Of a DNA stretch of 64,000 nucleotides, positions 25,444-34,162 are shown one piece after another. Position 1 is the first letter of the stretch, and every line of letters starts with the position of its first letter. The stretch is from NCBI RefSeq assembly GCF_044465595.1, contig NZ_JBITLV010000010.1, positions 1-64,000 on the forward strand, given 5' to 3'. Source of the stretch: Spongisporangium articulatum. Its GTDB lineage: Bacteria > Actinomycetota > Actinomycetes > Actinomycetales > Kineosporiaceae. The position numbers and the translations under genes were made by a program. Below the pieces are notes generated by a model, which did no database searches, was not told the origin of the DNA, and saw only the letters and a program-made list of their open reading frames with translations.

Positions 25444-25650
25444 GGAGGCGGCAGACAGAAGCCGACCCGGGCGCCGGTGGCGCTCCGGGCCGGAGGCGTG
25501 CGTCCTGCGGATCAGTGCGGGCCGTCCTTTCGGGGTGGCCGCTGCCGACCACTGTTAAATCTCCTTGACCATCGTACCCGCGCGGGCCCGGCACTTCCGC
25601 CACTCGCGACACGTCCCAGGTGAACAGCAGGTTTTGACCACGCGGAACGG

Positions 25651-26430
25651 TCAGCGCAGGGCCTTCGCCAGGTACGCGACGTCGTCGGCGATGGTCTCCA
25701 GGGGCGTCTCGATGATCACGTCGCAGCCCGCCTCCCGGCAGATCTGCACGATCAGCTCGGCGTCGATCGTGCCCGATGCGTAGGCGGCGTGCCGGTCGGC
25801 GCCGGACCCCGCCTCGTCGCGGGAGCTGTTCGCGTGCACCAGGTCGATGCGGCCGGTGATCGCCTTGACCCGCTCGACGACGCCCGCCAGCTCCTCGCCC
25901 GCGGCCCAGGCGTGGCAGGTGTCGAGCACGAACCCGGGCCCGTACTCGCCGACCGCCTCCCACAACCGGCCCAGCCGGTCGAAGGTGCGGGCCATCGCAT
26001 TCTCGCCACCGGCCGTGTTCTCGATCAGGATCGGGACGCCGTAGCCGCCCTCGGGCATCCGCTCGAACGTCTTGCGCCAGTTCTCGACGCCGACCTGCGG
26101 GTCGTCCTTCTGCGTCACGTGGCCGCCGTGCACGACCAGTCCCTTCGCGCCGACCCCGGCGGCGGCCGTGGCGTGCTCGGCCAGGATCTTCCGGCTCGGG
26201 ATGCGGATCTTGTTGTTGGTGCTCGCCACGTTGATGAGGTACGGCGCGTGGATGTAGACGCCCAGCTCGGACGCCTTGATCTCCTCGGCCTTCGGGTGAG
26301 GCGGCGGTTTCTTCCACCCCTGCGGGTCGCCGAGGAAGAACTGCACCGCCTCCGCGCCCACGGCCGCGCCGTGGACGAGCGGGTCGGCGGAGTCGACATG
26401 CGCACCGATCAATGCCGAGTTGAGAGCCAC
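25651..26430 (-). CDS. nfo: Deoxyribonuclease IV (AP endonuclease)
   Basis: 259-aa TIM-barrel endonuclease IV acting on abasic sites and 3' blocks in base-excision repair. Metal-ligand motifs are visible in order: GAHVDSAD near the start, VVHGGHV, ILIENTAGG, FVLDTCHAWAAG, LVHANSSRDEAGSGADRHA and IIETP near the end. This is the trinuclear zinc set of the family. The start is GTG 26430; an AACCTA (TAGGTT on minus) -10-like box at 26442-26437 leaves 6 nt, typical of leaderless genes in this window. It is divergent from the lipoprotein peptidase gene at 26476, with only 45 nt between starts. Confidence 0.93.
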   Translation of the reverse strand: MALNSALIGAHVDSADPLVHGAAVGAEAVQFFLGDPQGWKKPPPHPKAEEIKASELGVYIHAPYLINVASTNNKIRIPSRKILAEHATAAAGVGAKGLVVHGGHVTQKDDPQVGVENWRKTFERMPEGGYGVPILIENTAGGENAMARTFDRLGRLWEAVGEYGPGFVLDTCHAWAAGEELAGVVERVKAITGRIDLVHANSSRDEAGSGADRHAAYASGTIDAELIVQICREAGCDVIIETPLETIADDVAYLAKALR

Positions 26431-26475
26431 GACCCCAACCTAGAACCCGGCACCGACAACTGCGAGGCTGACCCG

Positions 26476-27369
26476 GTGAACCGCTCGCGCTGCGCCGTGG
26501 CCGTCGCGCTCGCCGTTCTGGTGGGGACGACGTCGGCCTGCGGTTCGGCGGGTTCCGCACCGAGCACCCCCTCGAGTGGGGCGACCACGACCCCCGCGCT
26601 CCCGTCGTCCACCGGCCCGTCGGCCGTGACCACCCCGAGCCCGACGCCCGCCCTGAACGGCGCCACGCCCGCGCCGTCCTGGCTCGGGACCCGGGTGCTG
26701 AAGACCGGTTCCAGCGGATTCGGCATCTGGACCGGGAGGACGCCGAAATCCCTTGCCCCGCGCCGGATCATCACGGTCGACCTGCTGCCCCCGCCGGCGG
26801 ACGGGCGGTTCCACGCCCACGTCGTGAAGGTGCCCGCCGACGTCCTGGCCCGCTCGACCTGGTCGGCGCGTTGCCCGGTCGCGGCGTCCCAGCTGCGGTA
26901 CGTGACGGTGAGCTTCCGCGGGTTCGACGGCCGGGCCCACACCGGCGAACTGCTGGTCAACCGGTCGGTCGCGACCGACCTCGTCACCGTGTTCCGGAAG
27001 CTGTTCGCCGCCGGGTGGCCGATCGAGCAGATGCGGATCACGTCGCAGGCGGACCTCGACGCGAAGCCGACCGGCGACGGCAACGTGACCGCGGCGTTCG
27101 CGTGCCGCCCGGTGCGCGGGGCGACGTCCTGGTCGCAGCACGCCTACGGGCTGGCCGTCGACCTCGACCCGTTCCAGAACCCGTACGTCTCCGGCTCCAC
27201 CGTGCTGCCCGAGCTGGCCCGCTCGTACACGGACCGTCGGCGCGGCTGGCCGGGCATCATCACGCGGAACTCGGCGCCGGTGAAGGCCTTCCGGTCCATC
27301 GGGTGGGGTTGGGGCGGCGACTACTCGTCGAAGAAGGACTTCATGCACTTCTCCTCGACGGGTGGTTAG
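26476..27369 (+). CDS. M15-family peptidase lipoprotein (CwlK/VanY-like)
   Basis: 297-aa secreted lipoprotein. GTG 26476 begins a signal peptide with basic n-region VNRSR and lipobox TSAC; a Ser/Thr/Pro-rich linker of ~45 residues follows. The C-terminal M15 domain shows SWSQHAYGLAVDLDPFQNPY (Zn-binding His and Asp) and DFMHF (last Zn His), so it should cut peptidoglycan peptides outside the membrane. The longer upstream reading runs antisense through nfo and is rejected. Its TAG stop (27367-27369) overlaps the TAA of the convergent hemoglobin gene. Confidence 0.85.
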   Translation: MNRSRCAVAVALAVLVGTTSACGSAGSAPSTPSSGATTTPALPSSTGPSAVTTPSPTPALNGATPAPSWLGTRVLKTGSSGFGIWTGRTPKSLAPRRIITVDLLPPPADGRFHAHVVKVPADVLARSTWSARCPVAASQLRYVTVSFRGFDGRAHTGELLVNRSVATDLVTVFRKLFAAGWPIEQMRITSQADLDAKPTGDGNVTAAFACRPVRGATSWSQHAYGLAVDLDPFQNPYVSGSTVLPELARSYTDRRRGWPGIITRNSAPVKAFRSIGWGWGGDYSSKKDFMHFSSTGG

Positions 27370-27821
27370 ACGCTCTCGAGCGGCCCGTCCCACGACCAGC
27401 GGGCCACGGCGAGACCGTCCGGAACCTGGTCGGGGGACTCGGGATAGCCGGCCATCTCGGCGACGACCCACGCGAAGTAGTCGTGCAACGTCGCGGCCAG
27501 CCGCTCGTCGGTGACCTCGACGTCGGCCAGGGCCTGGTCGAAGCAGGCGACGGCGCGGTCGTCCATCTCCTCGTGGCGGCCCTGCCCGGCGTGCATCCGC
27601 AGCACCAGCGTGTCGTCGCCGCGGTAGCGCGTCGAGAAGGTGGCGGGCCCGCCCCAGGCCTCGGCCCAGTACGCCGCCAGCCGTTCGGTGTGCTCCGGGT
27701 GGAAGCCGTGGCTGAACGCGTGGGACACGACCTCGTCGGCCAGCACCCGACGGTGCCAGGCCTCCGCCAGCCGCCGCACCCCGTCGTCCCCGCCCGCCGC
27801 CACGTACACGCTCCCCACCAT
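27366..27821 (-). CDS. Truncated hemoglobin, group II-like
   Basis: 151-aa globin. The short 2-on-2 fold is indicated by length, the family WGGP motif (YWAEAWGGPATFS) and the downstream RMHAGQGR segment with the probable proximal histidine. It resembles trHbO/YjbI-type proteins that bind O2 or NO and may protect against nitrosative stress. ATG 27821 follows a CATACT -10-like box by 7 nt and is divergent from the patatin gene (36 nt apart). The longer upstream reading is antisense to patatin and is rejected. The stop overlaps the convergent peptidase gene's stop by 2 nt. Confidence 0.82.
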   Translation of the reverse strand: MVGSVYVAAGGDDGVRRLAEAWHRRVLADEVVSHAFSHGFHPEHTERLAAYWAEAWGGPATFSTRYRGDDTLVLRMHAGQGRHEEMDDRAVACFDQALADVEVTDERLAATLHDYFAWVVAEMAGYPESPDQVPDGLAVARWSWDGPLESV

Positions 27822-27857
27822 GGTCGGCAGTATGGCCCGGGTCGTAGGTTGTCCGCG

Positions 27858-28826
27858 ATGACTGATGTGGAGGAGACCTCCGTCGCCGGTCCGGCGGCGC
27901 TGGAGCCCGTGCTCGACCTGCTGGCCCGGCGCCTGCGGGAGGGCAGCCGGCCCGGGCACCGCACGGACGGCGCACGCCTGGCCCTGGTGATCGAGGGCGG
28001 CAGTTCCCGGGCCACCTACTCGCACGGGATGGCCATCGCCGTCGAGCAGCTCGGCCTGCTGCCCTGCTTCGACGCGGTGTACGGCTCGTCGGCCGGGGCG
28101 ATCATCGGGGCGTTCCTGCTGGCCGGTCAGTCGGAGTTCAGCATCGCGGGCTGGCTGCACCCGAACCTGATGAGCACCTTCATCAGGCCGAGCCGGGTAC
28201 TGCGGGGCGGCGTCGTGGCCGACATCGACTACCTGCTGAACACCGCCTACGTGGAGCTGGTCCCGCTGGACGCGGCCGCCGCCCTGGCCAACCCGGTGAC
28301 CCTGCACCCGATCGCCACGGACGGCGGATCCGGGGCCGCGGTCGACCTCGCGCCCTGGGTGTCGGACGAGCGGTCGCTGCGCACGGCCCTGATGGCCAGC
28401 GCCTGCATGCCGGTGCTGGCCGGGCCGCCCGTGGAGTTCGCCGGGCGCTCGTGGGTGGACGCCGGGGTGGTGGAGAACATCCCCTTCCGCAGCGCCGCGG
28501 CCGGCGGGGCGACGCACCAGCTCGTGCTGCGCACCCGGCGCCCGGACGAGGTCGTGCCGCCGCCGTCGCGCACGGAGCTGCGCGTGGCCGGCCGGTACCT
28601 GGCCCGGCGCGCCCCCGGGGCGCTGGAGCCCTGGTTGGCCCGGCACGCCCTGCGGGGGGTCGACGAGACCGACCTGCTCGCCCTGCCCGCCGCCGTGCAG
28701 ATCCGGCCGCCGGTCGGGTCCCCCGTCGTGAGTCGCACGGCCCGCGACCCCCGGCTGCTCCAGCGCGCGGTGAACCTCGGTCGGGAGGCCGCGCTCGCCG
28801 TCCTGGCCCCGGTCGCCGGTCTCTGA
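27858..28826 (+). CDS. Patatin-like phospholipase
   Basis: 322-aa lipid acyl hydrolase of the bacterial patatin family. It has the Ser-Asp dyad and oxyanion elements: EGGSSRATYSHG (oxyanion loop), YGSSAGAIIGAFLLAG (GxSxG with the nucleophile) and WVDAGVVENIPF (DxG with the catalytic Asp). No signal peptide, so it likely acts on the inner membrane leaflet. ATG 27858 is preceded by TAGGTT (27845-27850) with 7 nt between, suggesting leaderless transcription. Longer in-frame readings upstream cross the peptidase gene and are rejected. Confidence 0.88.
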   Translation: MTDVEETSVAGPAALEPVLDLLARRLREGSRPGHRTDGARLALVIEGGSSRATYSHGMAIAVEQLGLLPCFDAVYGSSAGAIIGAFLLAGQSEFSIAGWLHPNLMSTFIRPSRVLRGGVVADIDYLLNTAYVELVPLDAAAALANPVTLHPIATDGGSGAAVDLAPWVSDERSLRTALMASACMPVLAGPPVEFAGRSWVDAGVVENIPFRSAAAGGATHQLVLRTRRPDEVVPPPSRTELRVAGRYLARRAPGALEPWLARHALRGVDETDLLALPAAVQIRPPVGSPVVSRTARDPRLLQRAVNLGREAALAVLAPVAGL

Positions 28827-28848
28827 CCGGGTCTCCTCCGACCGGGCC

Positions 28849-30060
28849 TCAGCCTCCGATCTCCAAGGTGCCGGCGGCGGTGGCCGGGCGGGAACCGTCG
28901 CTGTGGGCCCGGTCGAGGTAGCCGCGGGCCTTGACGGTCTCCGCCTCCAGGGCGCCGATGGTCGCGGCCATCGTGTCCAGGGCCTGCACCTTGTAGGTGT
29001 CGATCGCATCGATCGTGGCGTAGATGTTCGCGAAGGCGTTCTGCAGCTCGGGCAGTCCGACGGCGGCGGAGGCAGCCCCCTCCTGAATGCGGATCGAGTT
29101 GTCGCGCAACATCTTCGAGGTCGACTCGATCATCCCCGACGTCGTCGAGTTCAGGGCCGCGATCTGGTCGAGGACGAGCTGCTGGTTGGCGATCGCCTGG
29201 GCGACGATCACCGCGGTGCGCAGGGCGGAGACCGTGGTCGTGGTGGCTCGGTCGACCCCCTTGATCAGCTCGAGGTTGTTCTTGATGACGATGTCCGTCG
29301 CGAGGTAACCCTGGATGCTCACGGCCAGCTGGGTGAGCAGGTCCTGGTGCTTCTGCCGCACGTAGAAGAGCACGTCCTCGCGCAGCGCCTTCACCCGCGT
29401 CGGGTCGCCCGCCTCGAGGGCGGCGATGCGTTCGCTCAGCTGCGCGTCGAGCCGCTCGGCGACGTAGACGTACTGGTGGAGCCGGGCCATCGTCTGCCAG
29501 AGCGCCTGCTTCTCCTGGTTCAGCGAGGCGTTGTCGCGACGCAACTCGTCCTGGCCGTGGTACAGCGCCTGGATGATCGCGTTGAGGTGCGTCTGCGCCG
29601 ACTGGTACCGCTGGAAGTAGCTGCGCAACCGGTCGCCGAACGGGATCACGCCGAGCAGCTTCCGGGGAGCGCCGGCCCCCTGGGGGTCGAGGTCCTCCAC
29701 CGTGCGGCGCAGGTCGAGCAGCGTCTGGCCGACCTGCGAACCGCTCGACAACCCGCCGGAGTCGACGGCCCGGACCGGGACCTTCAGCAGCCGGTTCGAG
29801 GTCTCGGCCGCTTTGCGGATGTCGACGTCGCCCATCGTGCGGACGTCCTCCGCGCGGGCCGCGAACTCGGGCGACCTCGCCTCGGCGGTCAGGACGGAGT
29901 CGAGGTAGCGGTCCACCATGGCGTCCAGCCCGGGCACCGCCGCCGGATCGACGGCGGGGGCCAGCTCCGGAGCCTGCGTCGTGGTCACGGCGGGCACCGG
30001 GTCCGGCGGGGTCAGCGCGAGCGACGAGGTGTCGGCAGGCAGGGGTGTGGCCTCGGACAT
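28849..30060 (-). CDS. TelA/KlaA toxic-anion-resistance family protein
   Basis: 403-aa helical protein of the TelA family (named for tellurite resistance; also associated with lantibiotic and antimicrobial tolerance). It begins with a ~40-aa Pro/Thr-rich tail, then continuous helices including LGVIPFGDRLRSYFQRYQSAQ, SLNQEKQALWQTMARLHQYVYVAERLD and NLELIKGVDRATTTTVSALRTAV, which are recognisable family blocks. It is the last gene of a three-gene unit with flotillin and an NfeD-like protein (15-nt gap), so a membrane-microdomain or envelope-stress role is likely. Its biochemical activity is unknown. Confidence 0.88.
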   Translation of the reverse strand: MSEATPLPADTSSLALTPPDPVPAVTTTQAPELAPAVDPAAVPGLDAMVDRYLDSVLTAEARSPEFAARAEDVRTMGDVDIRKAAETSNRLLKVPVRAVDSGGLSSGSQVGQTLLDLRRTVEDLDPQGAGAPRKLLGVIPFGDRLRSYFQRYQSAQTHLNAIIQALYHGQDELRRDNASLNQEKQALWQTMARLHQYVYVAERLDAQLSERIAALEAGDPTRVKALREDVLFYVRQKHQDLLTQLAVSIQGYLATDIVIKNNLELIKGVDRATTTTVSALRTAVIVAQAIANQQLVLDQIAALNSTTSGMIESTSKMLRDNSIRIQEGAASAAVGLPELQNAFANIYATIDAIDTYKVQALDTMAATIGALEAETVKARGYLDRAHSDGSRPATAAGTLEIGG

Positions 30061-30075
30061 CGTTCCTCCTCGGGA

Positions 30076-31590
30076 CTACTTCGCCGGGGTGTGCGGCTTC
30101 GACCCGTTGGCGGCGACCGCACCGGGCTCGGGCTGGCCCGTGCGGCCGGTCACCTCGCCGAGCAGGGCCGGCAGGTCGATGCCGCCGGCCTTCGCCGTCT
30201 CCAGGACCTGCAGCAGCAGGGTCGGCACCGACCCCGCGACCCGGGAGAGGGCGTCGTCTCCGGTGCCCCCGCCCGACAGCACGGTCAGGTTCGAGATGTT
30301 GCCCATGGGGGCGGCCACCTCGCGGGCGATCAGCGGCAGCGCGGCGATGAGGTCGGGCAGGACCCGCAGCCGGGCGGCCTCGTCGTTGAAGGCGCTCAGT
30401 GCGGCCGCCAGTTCCTTCTGACCCTCGGCCTCCGCGAGCAGCGCGGCCTTCTGACCCTCGGCGGAGGCCAGCAGCTTCGCCTTGTCCACCTCGGCCTGCG
30501 CCTCACCCTCGCGCTGGAGGGCGGCGGCGCCCGCGGTGCGGGCCTTCAGGTCGGCCTCACCCTGCAGTTCCCGCTGCCGGGCCGCGGCCTCCGCGGTGGC
30601 GATGGTGACCGCCTTGGCGCCCTCCGCCTTGGCCGTGGCGGCCTTGCGGTCGGCCTCGGCCGGGGCGATCACGTCGGCCTGCAGCGCCTGCTGGCGCTGG
30701 GCGGCCCGCTGCTGCTCGACCGCGATCTGCCGCTCGGTGCGCTCCTTCTCGGTCTGCACGTCGGCGAGGACGACGGCCCGCCGCGCCTCCGCCTCGGCCA
30801 GCGGTCCCGCCTGGTTGGCCCGCGCCTGGGCCGCCTTCACCTCGGTGTCGATGGCCGCCTGCTTCATGGCCAGCGCCCGCTCGGCCTCGGCGATGGCCTC
30901 GCGCGACTTGGTCTCGGCCGTCTGGCCCTCCTGGAAGGCCTGGGCCGCGGCGATCCGAGCGTCCCGGCGGGCCTGCGCCTCGCCGACCTCGGCGTCGCGG
31001 GTGACCTCGGCGATCCGCTTGCGACCCAGCGCCTCGATGTACCCGTTCTTGTCGCGCACGTCCTGGATGGTGAGGACGTCGAGCTCCATGCCGATCGCGC
31101 CCAGGGCGGCCCCGGCCTCCTCGGCCACCCCGCGGGTCAGCTGGTCACGGTTGCTGTTGAGATCCTCGACCGTCATCTTGGCGCAGATCGCGCGCATGTT
31201 GCCCGAGATGATCTCCGTGAGCTGGTTCTTCAGTTCCTCCCGGTTGGCGGTCAGGAACCGCTGGGTGCCGGTCTCGATCGCCTCGTCGGTGGAACCGAAC
31301 CGGATGAGCGCGACCACGTCCACGGCGATCCCCACCCCGTTGCTGGAGATGGCGTTGCCGACGCTCACCTGGATGTTGAACGGCTCCAGGCTCATGAAGT
31401 CGACCCGCTCCAGCACGGGCACGCGGAACCGCGCGCCGCCGCGCACGATCTTGGGCCGGCCACGACCGGTGAAGACGGCCACCATGTTCGGCGGCACCTT
31501 CACGTAGTTCTTCGCGTACAGGGCCGCGACGAGGACGAAGACGACGACCACCGCCACGGGGGCGATGACGACTGGGGAGGTGACGCTCAT
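30076..31590 (-). CDS. Flotillin-family SPFH protein
   Basis: 504-aa membrane scaffold. One N-terminal transmembrane segment (VVIAPVAVVVVFVLVAALYA) is followed by the SPFH/band-7 domain (about residues 30-200, with IVRGGARFRVPVLERVDFM) and a long Ala/Glu-rich coiled coil (200-420) typical of FloT/YqiK. The tail contains the hydrophobic NISNLTVLSGGG segment found in flotillins. These proteins oligomerise into membrane microdomains. Here it sits between NfeD-like and TelA genes, the classic flotillin-NfeD pairing. The start ATG 31590 lies 64 nt after the NfeD-like stop. Confidence 0.92.
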   Translation of the reverse strand: MSVTSPVVIAPVAVVVVFVLVAALYAKNYVKVPPNMVAVFTGRGRPKIVRGGARFRVPVLERVDFMSLEPFNIQVSVGNAISSNGVGIAVDVVALIRFGSTDEAIETGTQRFLTANREELKNQLTEIISGNMRAICAKMTVEDLNSNRDQLTRGVAEEAGAALGAIGMELDVLTIQDVRDKNGYIEALGRKRIAEVTRDAEVGEAQARRDARIAAAQAFQEGQTAETKSREAIAEAERALAMKQAAIDTEVKAAQARANQAGPLAEAEARRAVVLADVQTEKERTERQIAVEQQRAAQRQQALQADVIAPAEADRKAATAKAEGAKAVTIATAEAAARQRELQGEADLKARTAGAAALQREGEAQAEVDKAKLLASAEGQKAALLAEAEGQKELAAALSAFNDEAARLRVLPDLIAALPLIAREVAAPMGNISNLTVLSGGGTGDDALSRVAGSVPTLLLQVLETAKAGGIDLPALLGEVTGRTGQPEPGAVAANGSKPHTPAK

Positions 31591-31654
31591 CGAAGTTCCT
31601 TCTTCTCTCTGCCCGGTGACGGGCTTCCTGGGGTGGTGAAGTCAGTGGTTCGGC

Positions 31655-32302
31655 TCAGCCGAACGTGTTGTGGTGGACGACGACCCCGCCGTCCATGAGG
31701 TCGACGATGCGCACGAGCGAGCCCTTGGTGACACCCTCGGGCAGGTCGGCACTCGCCTGCTGCGTGACGCGCGCACCCTGGCGGTCGTGGAAGGTGACCT
31801 GACCGGTGCCCCCGGGGAGGATGTCGAGGGTCACGACGGCATCCCGGCCGACGTAGCTGTAGCGGCTCATCACCGAGTTGAACTGTTGGCGGGCCAGGGG
31901 TTTCAGAATCACCTGGTACACCCCGGCTCCGACCGCGACGAACCCGGCGAAGGCTACGGGCCAGCTCAGCAGGGTCGGCAGGCCGACGCTCGCGGCGAGG
32001 TAGCCGCAGGCCCCGAAGCCCACGGCGGCGGCGGCCAGCACCCGGATGCTGCGCCAGGTGGGTTCGTAGAGGCCGGGACCGTTCTGCAGGGCCCGGGTCT
32101 CGCTCGGCAGCTCCACATCGCGCGCGGCGCCGCCGGCGTGCTCCAGGTGGGCTTCGTGCCCGACCTCGACCCCGTGCGGCAGCTCGGCCCCGTGACCGGC
32201 CCCGAGGTCGTGCTCGAGGAACTCGCCGAGCAGCAGGCTGACCAGCAGCAGGAGGAATCCCGTCGCGCCGACCGACGCGAACACGATCTCCGACCCGGTC
32301 AC
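31655..32302 (-). CDS. NfeD-like membrane protein with OB-fold domain
   Basis: 215-aa partner of flotillin. It has a first membrane segment (residues ~7-27), a His/Glu-rich loop, two further hydrophobic segments (about 88-135), and a C-terminal beta-rich domain (~150-215) ending GSLVRIVDLMDGGVVVHH, consistent with the OB fold of short NfeD/YuaF proteins. GTG 32302 is supported by AAGGGGG about 8 nt upstream. It is the promoter-proximal gene of the NfeD-flotillin-TelA unit, divergent from the chemoreceptor gene. Confidence 0.8.
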   Translation of the reverse strand: MTGSEIVFASVGATGFLLLLVSLLLGEFLEHDLGAGHGAELPHGVEVGHEAHLEHAGGAARDVELPSETRALQNGPGLYEPTWRSIRVLAAAAVGFGACGYLAASVGLPTLLSWPVAFAGFVAVGAGVYQVILKPLARQQFNSVMSRYSYVGRDAVVTLDILPGGTGQVTFHDRQGARVTQQASADLPEGVTKGSLVRIVDLMDGGVVVHHNTFG

Positions 32303-32527
32303 CGACGATCCCCCTTCGTGCCGCGTACCCCGTGCGACGGGCTCAATCTAAGCCTCCCGGGGCCCGGCCGCTGCCGAATTCCTGACGAGGCAACGAGGCC
32401 GCCACTGCGGGAGTTCCACCCCGGCGGGCCCGGCGGATCCACCCTCAGGGATCAAGGCCGCGGTCCCGGCTGCCGATCTTGTCTCCCGAGTTGTCGTGCA
32501 GCCCAGCGCACCCCCCGAGGAGTCGTC

Positions 32528-34090
32528 GTGTCCTTCGCCGCCCTGTCCATCAAGCGGCTGATGGCCGTCCTGAGCGTCGGGATGCTGCTCTGCCTCGCGG
32601 TCATCGCCCCGCTGGTGGCGATCGAGTCCCGGCACGCGACCCACGCCGAGGCCCGGCTGAGGACGTACCTGGCGGCCAAGGAGCAGATCGAGCGGTACGC
32701 CTTCCTCGACCTGTCGGTGAAGTACGACAGCGTGGTGGCGACGGCCTACCCCCAGACCAAGGCCCAGCAGGACAAGCTGATGGCCACGGAGTCGGCCGAG
32801 ATGGGCCGCCTGGTGTCCAGCCTCGACGAGGCGGACCTGAGCGCCGCCGAGCACGCGGCGATCGACGCCGTGCAGCAGGCCCGCGACGAGTACAACAAGC
32901 TCGACGTGACGAAGTTCGACCTCAGCACCCCGAAGGGGCTCGCCGAGGCCAGCGCCGCCTACAACGGGGCCACCGCCAAGCAGACCGCCGCGGTGAACAA
33001 GGCCAAGGGCCTGCTCCAGAGCGGCGTGGCCGAGCAGCAGGACCGGGTCCACGGCGCGGTCACCCGGATGCGGCTCGTGCTGCTCCTGTTGACCGTCGGT
33101 GGCGGCCTGGTGCTGTGCGGCGGCCTGGTGCTGTTCGGCCGGGCGCTCGTGCGGCGGATCGGTGCGCTCGACGCGGCCCTGTCGTCGGTGGCGGCCGGTG
33201 ACCTGCAGGTCGAGGTCGACACGCGGGGACGCGACGAGGTGGCCGCCATGGCCCGCAGCGTCGAGGGCCTGGCCGCCAGGCTGCGCAGCGTCTTCGCCTC
33301 GATCGATCGCACCAGCGGCAGCCTGAACCAGACGGCCCTGTCGCTCGGCGAGGTGGCCGAGCGGGTCGACCGCTCGGCCCAGGAGACCTCGGACCAGGCG
33401 GGGGTCGTGGCCCGCACCGCCGACGAGGTGTCCCAGAACGTGCAGTCCGTGGCCACCGGCGGCGAGGAGATGGGTGCCTCGATCGAGGAGATCGCCCGCA
33501 ACGCGCAGGAGGCGGCCGAGGTCGCGACCGGCGCCGTGGCTGCCGTGGCCACCACCACCGGCACGATGAACCAGCTCGGCGACTCGTCGCGCGAGATCGG
33601 TGACGTGGTGCGGCTGATCACCAGCATCGCCGAGCAGACCAACCTGCTCGCGCTGAACGCGACCATCGAGGCCGCCCGGGCCGGCGACGCAGGCAAGGGC
33701 TTCGCGGTCGTGGCCGAGGAGGTCAAGCAGCTGGCGCAGGAGACCGCGCGGGCCACCGACGACATCTCCCAGCGCGTCGACACGATCCAGGGCGACGCCG
33801 AGCAGGCGGCCCGCTCGATCGCCGAGATCGCCACGGTGATCACCCGGATCAATGAGTTCCAGACCACCATCGCCAGCGCGGTGGAGGAGCAGACGGCGAC
33901 CACGCAGTCGATCACGGCCGGGGTGGGGACCGCCGCCACGGGCTCGGCGCAGATCGCGCAGAGCATCACCGGGGTGGCCTCGGCCGCCGACGCGACGGTG
34001 TCGTCGATGGGTGAGGCGCGCGCCAACGCCCAGCAGTTGCAGACCATGAGCGAGGAGCTGGCCGGGATCGTCTCCGGCTTCCGCTACTGA
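32528..34090 (+). CDS. Methyl-accepting chemotaxis protein
   Basis: 520-aa chemoreceptor. Topology: TM1 (residues ~10-32), an external four-helix-bundle sensor (~35-175), TM2 (~178-205), a HAMP domain (~206-260) and a cytoplasmic signalling hairpin whose tip carries the hallmark IAEQTNLLALNATIEAARAG. It would couple a ligand signal to CheA/CheW; no che genes are in this window, so it is an orphan receptor here. GTG 32528 follows GAGGAG (32517-32522) by 5 nt. Its presence implies flagellar or other taxis in the host. Confidence 0.92.
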   Translation: MSFAALSIKRLMAVLSVGMLLCLAVIAPLVAIESRHATHAEARLRTYLAAKEQIERYAFLDLSVKYDSVVATAYPQTKAQQDKLMATESAEMGRLVSSLDEADLSAAEHAAIDAVQQARDEYNKLDVTKFDLSTPKGLAEASAAYNGATAKQTAAVNKAKGLLQSGVAEQQDRVHGAVTRMRLVLLLLTVGGGLVLCGGLVLFGRALVRRIGALDAALSSVAAGDLQVEVDTRGRDEVAAMARSVEGLAARLRSVFASIDRTSGSLNQTALSLGEVAERVDRSAQETSDQAGVVARTADEVSQNVQSVATGGEEMGASIEEIARNAQEAAEVATGAVAAVATTTGTMNQLGDSSREIGDVVRLITSIAEQTNLLALNATIEAARAGDAGKGFAVVAEEVKQLAQETARATDDISQRVDTIQGDAEQAARSIAEIATVITRINEFQTTIASAVEEQTATTQSITAGVGTAATGSAQIAQSITGVASAADATVSSMGEARANAQQLQTMSEELAGIVSGFRY

Positions 34091-34162
34091 TCGAGAACCG
34101 GGCGAATGTGACCCATGGGTAGCACCTAGACATTCCGTGACGGCGGGTCGACGCTGGGGAAC

